Of a stretch of DNA of 7,575 nt, positions 1 to 4,939 are shown in pieces. Numbering within the stretch: position 1 is the stretch's first letter; each line of letters starts with the position of its first letter. Origin of the DNA: Treponema sp. (GTDB lineage Bacteria; Spirochaetota; Spirochaetia; Treponematales; Treponemataceae); the NCBI GenBank assembly GCA_016296655.1, contig JAEDIW010000077.1, forward strand, positions 1 through 7,575. The letters run 5' to 3'. The translations under genes and the position numbers were made by a program. The notes beneath the pieces were generated by a model. The model made no database searches and had not been told where the DNA came from. It saw nothing but the letters and a program-made list of their open reading frames with translations.

Positions 1-2
1 TG

Positions 3-15
3 CCCGAACATCGGG
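3..15. other. Small hairpin at the left edge, possible toxin mRNA terminator stem
   Basis: CCCGA (3-7) and TCGGG (11-15) form a 5-bp stem around a 3-base loop. On the minus strand this lies about 60 bases after the toxin stop codon and would be the 3' hairpin of the toxin mRNA. The T-run needed to call it a terminator would lie outside the window, so this part is inference. Confidence 0.35.
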
Positions 16-34
16 TTATCTTCACGTTTAGCGA

Positions 35-76
35 ATAGCCGCCACCAGTGAGTCAAACTTGGGCGGCTATATTTTT
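35..76 (+). terminator. Rho-independent terminator of a plus-strand (antisense) transcript
   Basis: A perfect 9-bp stem (35-43 with 62-70, ATAGCCGCC/GGCGGCTAT) encloses an 18-base loop and is followed on the plus strand by five T (72-76). On the minus strand no T-run follows, so the orientation is plus. It would end an RNA entering from left of the window and overlapping the last tens of bases of the toxin mRNA. That tail-to-tail arrangement is the one known for TxpA/RatA-type type I toxin-antitoxin pairs. The antisense promoter is not in view. Confidence 0.6.
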
Positions 77-173
77 ACTCTTTATCTTTTTTGTAGAAAG
101 AGAGTATCACATAAATCGTACTGATTGCCGTTACAACAAAAGTTGCAGCGGAAAAAAACAGCGTCCAATTCAT
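75..173 (-). CDS. Small hydrophobic type I toxin-like (holin-like) peptide, 32 aa
   Basis: The minus strand encodes a 32-residue peptide beginning MNWTLFFSAATF and ending SFYKKDKE. It has one membrane-spanning segment (about residues 4-26) and a short lysine-rich tail, the build of the TxpA/BsrE/'putative holin-like toxin' peptides best known from Firmicutes. The ATG at 173 is preceded by a strong Shine-Dalgarno GGGAGG (180-185) at a 6-base spacing, which is why I call a gene this short. Its promoter, a leader able to hide the ribosome site, and an opposing terminator overlapping the 3' end all fit a type I toxin-antitoxin locus. Known members act in the inner membrane and are silenced by an antisense RNA. 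Here function is inferred from architecture, without a sequence match. It could instead be a small membrane regulator. Confidence 0.65.
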   Translation of the reverse strand: MNWTLFFSAATFVVTAISTIYVILSFYKKDKE

Positions 174-179
174 GCAAAG

Positions 180-223
180 CCTCCCAAAATTAAATTCCAG
201 CAAAAGCTGGTAGAGTTTGGGAG
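180..223 (-). promoter_or_regulatory. Leader hairpin that sequesters the toxin Shine-Dalgarno
   Basis: In the toxin mRNA the stretch complementary to 216-223 (CTCCCAAA as read in the mRNA) pairs perfectly over 8 bp with the stretch complementary to 181-188 (TTTGGGAG), which includes most of the GGGAGG ribosome site. A second 5-bp stem with an A/T tetraloop (197-201 with 206-210) sits inside it. Many type I toxin mRNAs hide their ribosome site this way until processed, so translational self-inhibition is likely. Confidence 0.6.
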
Positions 224-254
224 TTAACCGCCAGTTCAGGCACTTCCAAATATC

Positions 255-283
255 ATTATAATATATACCTTTTATTTTGTATA
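255..283 (-). promoter_or_regulatory. Sigma-70-type promoter for the toxin gene
   Basis: On the minus strand a consensus -10 TATAAT (complement of 255-260) lies 17 bases downstream of TATACA (complement of 278-283), which matches the TTGACA -35 box at four of six positions. Transcription would begin near 248, giving a leader of about 75 bases that contains the sequestering hairpin. The core ATTATAAT (255-262) also offers a -10 box on the plus strand, but its -35 partner is poor. Confidence 0.6.
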
Positions 284-432
284 GGTATATGTAAAAATGT
301 CACAGTATCAGTCTTTTTTTTATAAGTGGGTTTGGGAATTCAATTCAGTGTGACGAAATCAATACGGAAAGAAATGGGTTTGCATTCTCTGGTGTTGATT
401 TTGCTGTAATTTTTTAAAATCCTTGGAAAAGA

Positions 433-748
433 CTACCATTCCACTTTGCCACAAATAGCTGAACACTTTTCTCCTTTAATTACCAGAGGTCCATTACATG
501 CTGCAGAACGAGGCTTACACCTGTAATTCCAATCCAGCAGACTGCATCTAAAACCAGTGGTTTACTGTCTGTTTTTAAAGTATTAAGAATTGTTCCGTCT
601 GTTGTACAGAAGCCCATTAATTTTCCGGATGCAGGGAAGTAGAAATTGTGCAGACAATAATCGGAAGACTCTGCTTTCCTGTTTCTGGAATTACATTCAG
701 GTTAAGGCTACCGGCAGTGTCTGTCAGAGTTTTATAAAGTTTTAAGGC
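433..748 (-). pseudogene. Frameshifted remnant of a protein-coding gene
   Basis: Three minus-strand reading frames give protein-like sequence one after another, none with a start. The first, from about 742, reads KLYKTLTDTAGSLNLNV. The next includes SSDYCLHNFYFPASGKLMG and TTDGTILNTLKTDSKPLV. The last begins LLDWNYRCKPRS, continues with GPLVIKGEKCSAICGKVEW and ends at a TAG (433-435). Joining them needs frame changes near 670 and near 540, and an in-frame TGA blocks the upstream end. The C-terminal part carries four cysteines and reads like a treponemal protein I half remember, so the family call is weak. No ribosome site or promoter belongs to it. I read it as a decayed 3' part of a larger gene. 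Confidence 0.5.
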
Positions 749-971
749 TCAACCCCGGGCAAAATCTGATACTGCTAATCGCCGGCTCCGGCAATTCTGT
801 CATTCCGTGGTTTGCACTTGGGTTCACCTTTTCTGCTATTTTAATCTTATCTTTTTTGAGGTAGAATTAAAACAGATTCAGGCTTAAAACTGACCTTAAA
901 AACGGTGAAGCCAAAGTTCAAATTTCCGGTGCTTTGGTTCGGCGGATTTTTACTGTTGCGGAGGATTTTTT
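749..971 (+). promoter_or_regulatory. Non-coding leader of the PAP2-ECF operon
   Basis: No gene is visible here. An 8-bp hairpin (909-916 with 932-939, AGCCAAAG/CTTTGGTT, 15-base loop) lies just upstream of the first gene. The Shine-Dalgarno GGAGG (960-964) stands 7 bases before the ATG at 972. A possible -10 TAGAAT (862-867) has no convincing -35 box, so the promoter is unresolved. The riboswitch hallmarks found before the receptor gene (GGGAA, and a TGAAATT-capped stem) are absent. Confidence 0.4.
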
Positions 972-1826
972 ATGACATCTTTCTTCAAAAAAACTTTATC
1001 TGGATTATTCGCTCTGACAGTGCTTTCTCTTTCTGTTTTTGCAGAGCCTGGTTTTGATGTCTGGGGAAGCGGAAAAGTTTTTACGCTGGATCCTCTTACT
1101 GACGGAATTCTTCTTGGTACCGGTGTTCTTCTTTCCGGGGGAGATCTTATACTTGATAATGTAATGGAACTTAACCGTGGAAAATACGATCCGGCTGAAA
1201 TCTACAATAAAGACAACATCAACGGTTTTGACCGTCCATTTATGAAGTCATACAACAAAAAACTTGATAACTGTGCTGACCTGACACTTGCTCTTTCCAT
1301 GGCGGCTCCCTGTGTTCTTGCTGCCACTGATAAAGAAGAGTGGCTTACTGTTGGTGTTATGTATGCAGAAACTCTCCTGATTGCAAACGGAGCCAAAGAA
1401 CTTTCAAAGCTGGCAATAAACAGAGCCCGTCCTTATGTTTATTTTGACTCTGAAAAACCTGAAAAAGACCTTAAGGACGGGGACTGGAACAATTCCTTTC
1501 CGTCTGGTCACAGCACAATGGCTTTTGCCGGAGCTGCTTTTTCTACTTATACTTTTGCAAAATACTTTCCAGAGTCAAACTGGAAATACGCTGTTGCCGC
1601 CGGAAGCTTTTCTCTTGCTGTAACAACTGCAGGTCTTAGAATGGCCAGCGGAAATCACTTTGCAACTGATGTTTGTGCCGGTGCAGTTCTTGGTACTGGC
1701 ATAGGTCTTTTAGTTCCATGGATCCATACTTTTAACCAGAACAACGACCTTAAAATTGCTACCGACGGAACTGGTGTCAGTTTTATTTACAGACCTGGAA
1801 GTGCCGTAAAAAAGACTGGTCTGTAA
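972..1826 (+). CDS. PAP2-superfamily membrane-associated or periplasmic phosphatase
   Basis: A 284-residue protein with a signal peptide (residues 1-24, cleavage likely after SVFA) and the three motifs of the PAP2 acid-phosphatase family. These are K146-x6-R153-P154 (KLAINRARP), P177-S-G-H180, and R223-x5-H229-x3-D233 (LRMASGNHFATD). His180 and His229 would be the general acid and the nucleophile. Motif 3 has Leu222 where Ser is usual. Hydrophobic segments around 45-60, 101-118, 182-198 and 206-221 suggest membrane association with a periplasmic active site. Family members remove phosphate from lipid or soluble phosphoesters; the substrate here is unknown. The ATG follows GGAGG. The stop overlaps the next start (TAATG), tying this enzyme to the ECF transporter. 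A role in trimming a phosphorylated vitamin precursor is possible, but so is lipid or undecaprenyl pyrophosphate metabolism. Confidence 0.85.
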   Translation: MTSFFKKTLSGLFALTVLSLSVFAEPGFDVWGSGKVFTLDPLTDGILLGTGVLLSGGDLILDNVMELNRGKYDPAEIYNKDNINGFDRPFMKSYNKKLDNCADLTLALSMAAPCVLAATDKEEWLTVGVMYAETLLIANGAKELSKLAINRARPYVYFDSEKPEKDLKDGDWNNSFPSGHSTMAFAGAAFSTYTFAKYFPESNWKYAVAAGSFSLAVTTAGLRMASGNHFATDVCAGAVLGTGIGLLVPWIHTFNQNNDLKIATDGTGVSFIYRPGSAVKKTGL

Positions 1827-2656
1827 TGACATCTGTATTTAAAAAGACTTCCCATCCTGTAAGGGATTTTCTTTTCTTCCTCTTAATTATTGTTTTTTCC
1901 ATTGCAGTACGGCATCCTCTTTTTTCTGCATCATCCCTGATTTTTGCCCTTTTTTACAATGGGGTTTTAAAAAACTGGAAAGCTTTTAAAATTCTGGCGG
2001 GACTTATGCCGTTTTTTGTTGTTCTTTCCTGCTTAAATCCCATTGTAAGCCATTGGGGAGATACTGTTCTTTTCAGTATTTGTGGAAGACCTTTTACGAA
2101 AGAAGCTTTTTTTTATGGTCTGAATATGGGGCTTACATTTGTTGTAATGATTCAATGGTTTATGGCTGCCGGCTGTGTTCTGACAGTAGAAAAATTTACT
2201 TATCTTTTCAGTCCTTTTTTTCCAGCAATAAGCCTTATGATGTCTATGATTTTAAGGACAATTCCCCTTGTTTTTAAGCGGGCTAAAGAAATCCGTCAGG
2301 CAAGACAGGCTCTTGGAATAAAAAGAGATATAAAAGAAGTGAATGCTGTTTTTGCATCAACTCTGGAAGACGGAGTTTTTACAGCCAGAACTATGGAAGA
2401 CAGAGGCTTTAAAAACGGAAAAAGAACTTCCTTCTTAAAGTACAGTTTTGGTTTCTGGGATTTTACAATGGTTTTACTGGGAATTGCCCTTTGTGCTTTT
2501 GTAATTTATGGAATAAACCAGGAATTTTTTGCTGTTGATTTTTACCCTGTAATAAAAGCCGAAAAATTCTGGGAAAACACAAAAGAAACTGGAGTTTTTG
2601 CTGCATTCTGTTTGTTTGCGCTTTTACCTTCAGTTGAATGTTTAATCAGAAAGTAA
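1826..2656 (+). CDS. ecfT: Energy-coupling factor transporter transmembrane protein EcfT (CbiQ family)
   Basis: A 276-residue inner-membrane protein with hydrophobic segments near 14-30, 33-47, 55-72, 94-118, 128-150, 210-230 and 256-270. The cytoplasmic region between the last membrane segments has the two short arginine motifs by which EcfT proteins grip their ATPases: ARQALG (159-164) and MEDRGF (190-195, against the usual EARG pattern). An N-terminal HP (10-11) is also typical. In ECF importers this subunit links ATP hydrolysis to toppling of the vitamin-binding S subunit. The ATG overlaps the stop of the phosphatase gene by one base and has no good ribosome site, so translation is probably coupled. 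The next gene starts 7 bases after the stop. Its first eight residues (MTSVFKKT) nearly copy those of the preceding gene. Confidence 0.85.
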   Translation: MTSVFKKTSHPVRDFLFFLLIIVFSIAVRHPLFSASSLIFALFYNGVLKNWKAFKILAGLMPFFVVLSCLNPIVSHWGDTVLFSICGRPFTKEAFFYGLNMGLTFVVMIQWFMAAGCVLTVEKFTYLFSPFFPAISLMMSMILRTIPLVFKRAKEIRQARQALGIKRDIKEVNAVFASTLEDGVFTARTMEDRGFKNGKRTSFLKYSFGFWDFTMVLLGIALCAFVIYGINQEFFAVDFYPVIKAEKFWENTKETGVFAAFCLFALLPSVECLIRK

Positions 2657-2663
2657 TTAAATT

Positions 2664-4154
2664 ATGGAATATAAAATCGATTTTAACGGAACAGAACTTG
2701 AAGTAAAGGAAGGGGATTTTATTCTCCTTATTGGAAAATCTGCCAGCGGAAAAACAACGCTTCTTAACCTTATTGAACAGAAATTAAAAAACGCTGGAGA
2801 AAAAACTGGTTTTGTTTTTCAGAATTTTGATTCTCAGATTGTTACAGACAAAGTCTGGCACGAACTGGCCTTTGGTATGGAAAATGAGGGTCTTGACCAG
2901 AAACTTATGCATCGTCGTGTTGCAGAACTTACTTCTTACTTTGGAATAACTGACTGGCTGGATAAGGATGTTGAATTTTTAAGCGGTGGTCAGAAACAGC
3001 TTTTAAATCTGGCTTCCGTTATGGCATTAAAACCGGATTATCTTCTTCTGGACGAACCTTCAAGCCAGCTGGATCCTGTGGCTGCGTCAGGTTTTTTTAA
3101 CACCTTAAAAAAAATCAACCGGGAACTGGGTACTACAATTATTATGAGTGAACACAGACTGGAAGATCTGTTTGCAGAAGCCGGAAAGGTTGTGCTGTTA
3201 AAAAACAGAAAAATTGCTGCTTCTGGAACTCCTTTAGAAACTGCTGAAAAAATTCTTGAAAGTAAAGATGAAAACCTTTTTGAATTTTTACCTGCTCCAT
3301 GCCGTGTTGCCGTAAAAGCCGGAGAAAAAAATGAATTGCCCCTGACTGTTGCCGACGGCCGTATGTGGTTTAAGAACCGCGTTAAGGATGGTAACTGCGC
3401 CGAAGGCGTTCAGGACGAGAATCGGCCTGAATGGAGCGGGACTCCGCGGAACAGTGGACAGCCTGACGGCGAAAGCCGGAACGCCCCTGTCATTAAAATT
3501 AAAAATCTTTCTTTTAAATATAAAAAAAATCAGGATTTTGTGCTTCGGGATTTGAACCTGGAAATAAAAAAAGGAAGAATTTACGCAATTGTGGGAGCTA
3601 ACGGTTCTGGAAAGTCCACACTTCTGAAACTTCTATGCGGCCTTGAAAAACCTTCTTCCGGAAAAATTAAGCTTGAAGGCTCTGTCTGCATGATGAGCCA
3701 GAATGTAAGAAATATTTTTACGGAAAAAACTGTGGCGGAGGAAATTGCTAAAGCGGGCTTAGAAAAAAAAGAATTTGAAAAAAAGCTTACCATGCACCCT
3801 TACGACCTGAGCAGCGGCGAAATGCAGAAACTGGCTTTTATGAAGGCTGTTTCAAAAAAAACTGATATTCTTCTTCTGGATGAGCCTACAAAAGGCATTG
3901 ATAACGGGTACAAAAAAGAACTGGCTAAATTGCTTCGTGGTCTTTCCGGGGCAAAAAAAACTATTGTAATTGTAAGTCACGACCTGGAATTCTGTGCTTC
4001 TGCCGCGGATTATGTGAGCATGATGTTTGAAGGTCAGCTTTGCGGAAGTGACACTGTCAGAAACTTTTTTGCGGAAAACAATTTTTATACAACTGCCTGT
4101 GTCCGTATGACCGGTGGAATAAAAAAAGGAATCGTTACGGAAGATGATTTTTAA
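2664..4154 (+). CDS. Fused double ATPase of an ECF importer (EcfA-EcfA')
   Basis: A 496-residue protein carrying two complete ABC nucleotide-binding domains. Domain 1 (about 1-210) has Walker A GKSASGKTT (24-32), Q-loop Gln53 in FQNFDSQ, signature LSGGQKQ (106-112), Walker B LLLDEP (127-132), D-loop SSQLD and switch His164. Domain 2 (about 276-490) has GANGSGKST (311-319), Q-loop Gln346, signature LSSGEMQK (382-389), Walker B LLLDEP (403-408) and His439. All catalytic residues are present in both halves, so both sites should hydrolyse ATP. It would sit on the cytoplasmic side of the EcfT neighbour. The linker (about 220-275) is hydrophilic and compositionally odd (see the separate entry). No strong Shine-Dalgarno precedes the ATG, so coupling to ecfT is likely. 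The last 11 bases overlap the S-subunit gene. Confidence 0.9.
   Translation: MEYKIDFNGTELEVKEGDFILLIGKSASGKTTLLNLIEQKLKNAGEKTGFVFQNFDSQIVTDKVWHELAFGMENEGLDQKLMHRRVAELTSYFGITDWLDKDVEFLSGGQKQLLNLASVMALKPDYLLLDEPSSQLDPVAASGFFNTLKKINRELGTTIIMSEHRLEDLFAEAGKVVLLKNRKIAASGTPLETAEKILESKDENLFEFLPAPCRVAVKAGEKNELPLTVADGRMWFKNRVKDGNCAEGVQDENRPEWSGTPRNSGQPDGESRNAPVIKIKNLSFKYKKNQDFVLRDLNLEIKKGRIYAIVGANGSGKSTLLKLLCGLEKPSSGKIKLEGSVCMMSQNVRNIFTEKTVAEEIAKAGLEKKEFEKKLTMHPYDLSSGEMQKLAFMKAVSKKTDILLLDEPTKGIDNGYKKELAKLLRGLSGAKKTIVIVSHDLEFCASAADYVSMMFEGQLCGSDTVRNFFAENNFYTTACVRMTGGIKKGIVTEDDF
3349..3490 (+). other. GC-rich, hairpin-dense in-frame linker, possible insertion
   Basis: The DNA coding for the linker between the two ATPase domains is visibly GC-richer than the AT-rich flanks. 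It holds four short inverted repeats in a row: CGCC/GGCG (3398-3401, 3405-3408), TTCAGG/CCTGAA (3409-3414, 3426-3431), GGAG/CTCC (3433-3436, 3442-3445) and CGGC-GAAA-GCCG (3467-3478). The encoded residues (about 229-275) are polar and glycine-, asparagine- and proline-rich, suggesting a flexible spacer. An in-frame palindromic mobile element is one explanation; a naturally drifting linker is another. Confidence 0.4.
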
Positions 4155-4779
4155 TTCCTGGGTTTCTACAGTTATTATCTGTCTTATTGTGGCTGCTTTC
4201 TGGATTGCTTTTGAAAGATCTAAGCCTTCTGCTTCTCGGCTGGTACTTGTCAGTGAACTTTGTGCCCTGGCCATTGGTGTAAGGTCTGTGTTCAGTTTTG
4301 TGCCCTATTTTAATCCTCTGCTTGCCGTTATTTTTTTGAGTGGAGTTGCCCTGGGAGGCGTTGAAGGTTTTTTAATCGGATCTCTTACAGCTCTTTTAAG
4401 CAACTTTATTTTTGGTCAGGGGCCCTGGACACTTTATCAAATGATAAGCTGGGGATTTGCCGGAACGGCTGGTGGAGTGCTGGCTGGAACCGGGATTTTA
4501 AAAAAGTGTGACTGGAAAACTGGGGATTATGTCCGGGGCTCCGTTGTTTCCGTTTTTCTGATTATTTTTGTTACGGGGCCCCTTGCAGATTTAAGCGGTT
4601 TTTTTATGATGGGGGAAAGAAATCTGGCTCTGCTTAAAGTGATTCTGGCCGGAGGATTTGCCATGAATGTTTCTCTTGCAGCCAGCACTGTTTTTGCACT
4701 TTGTATAATTGCCCGGCCTTTCTTGTTTTCTGTTCAGAGGGCTGTTACTAAAAGCAGAGGTTTTACACAAAACCGGTAA
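4144..4779 (+). CDS. ECF transporter S component, probably cobalamin-specific
   Basis: A 211-residue, highly hydrophobic protein with about six to seven membrane segments (near 5-22, 36-52, 57-73, 75-91, 100-117, 133-150 and 163-190). This is the size and build of the substrate-binding S subunits of ECF importers. A conserved-looking loop GPWTLYQMISWG (93-104) precedes a glycine-rich helix, a pattern I associate with one group of S proteins. The gene overlaps the ATPase gene by 11 bases, so it is the operon's dedicated specificity subunit. Specificity is inferred from context: a cobalamin riboswitch and a BtuB-like receptor follow at once. It may thus be a CbrT-like B12 binder, but I cannot confirm this from residues, and another vitamin or a B12 precursor remains possible. 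The last codons also contain the -35 region of the next promoter. Confidence 0.7.
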   Translation: MIFNSWVSTVIICLIVAAFWIAFERSKPSASRLVLVSELCALAIGVRSVFSFVPYFNPLLAVIFLSGVALGGVEGFLIGSLTALLSNFIFGQGPWTLYQMISWGFAGTAGGVLAGTGILKKCDWKTGDYVRGSVVSVFLIIFVTGPLADLSGFFMMGERNLALLKVILAGGFAMNVSLAASTVFALCIIARPFLFSVQRAVTKSRGFTQNR

Positions 4780-4790
4780 TCCGCTATATT
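4762..4790 (+). promoter_or_regulatory. Sigma-70-type promoter for the riboswitch-receptor transcript
   Basis: TTTACA (4762-4767, five of six matches to the -35 consensus) and TATATT (4785-4790, five of six matches to the -10 consensus) are 17 bases apart. Transcription would begin near 4797, shortly before the riboswitch core. The -35 box lies inside the 3' end of the S-subunit gene, so the receptor can be expressed apart from the ECF operon. Confidence 0.7.
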
Positions 4791-4804
4791 TATAGAAGAA
4801 ATTG

Positions 4805-4935
4805 AAAATCCATGGGGGAAATCAGGGTGAAATTCCCTGTCTTGAAATGAAACGGTTAAAGTCCGAATGCCCCATGGTTGTCTGTTGCGGCAGACAATAA
4901 TTGCTTTTTGGATGTACATGCTCTGCATCCGGAGG
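4805..4935 (+). ncRNA. Cobalamin riboswitch controlling the TonB-dependent receptor
   Basis: P3 closes as CCATGGGG (4810-4817) with CCCCATGG (4870-4877). Inside lie GGGAA, a 5-bp stem CAGGG/CCCTG (4823-4827, 4835-4839) capped by TGAAATT, a 13-base loop region, and CGG/CCG (4853-4855, 4863-4865) followed by AATGCC. The string ACGGTTA..GTCCGAATGCC closely resembles the short class II (env8-like hydroxocobalamin) riboswitches. Downstream come a 7-bp hairpin (4878-4884 with 4891-4897), a 12-base A/T-rich spacer and a hairpin GGATG/CATCC (4910-4914, 4926-4930) abutting the GGAGG ribosome site (4931-4935). No T-run follows, so control should be at translation. Loop bases CAT (4917-4919) can pair with ATG (4847-4849) as the kissing interaction. 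Cobalamin riboswitches normally lower expression when B12 is plentiful. Confidence 0.87.
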
Positions 4936-4939
4936 AAAA

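Noticed and set aside
651..661. CAGACAATAAT occurs here and again at 4891-4901.
   Set aside because: Eleven bases of AT-rich sequence with no shared flanks or structural role; likely chance.
746..760. GGCTCAACCCCGGGC resembles a conserved stretch of 16S rRNA.
   Set aside because: Only about 15 bases match and no flanking rRNA sequence is present.
860..945. Third cobalamin riboswitch before the PAP2 gene (TCAG..CTGA stem, ACGGTGAAG).
   Set aside because: GGGAA, the TGAAATT cap and a closing P3 helix are missing; the resemblance is too loose.
3852..4274. 140-codon open frame on the minus strand across the ATPase and S-subunit genes.
   Set aside because: It runs antisense to the Walker B region of a well-supported ATPase and has no ribosome site or recognisable domain.
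4814..4868. Possible FMN (RFN) riboswitch, because GGTGAAATTCC and AAAGTCCGAATG resemble RFN blocks.
   Set aside because: RFN needs a six-stem junction with further conserved blocks that are missing. The P3-GGGAA-capped stem-CGG/CCG order fits a cobalamin riboswitch, and the downstream gene is a BtuB-like receptor.
4901..4939. Upstream TTG start for the receptor gene (13 extra codons).
   Set aside because: It would translate the riboswitch hairpin and ribosome site, and would put a cysteine-bearing stretch before a normal signal peptide. ATG 4940 has GGAGG before it.
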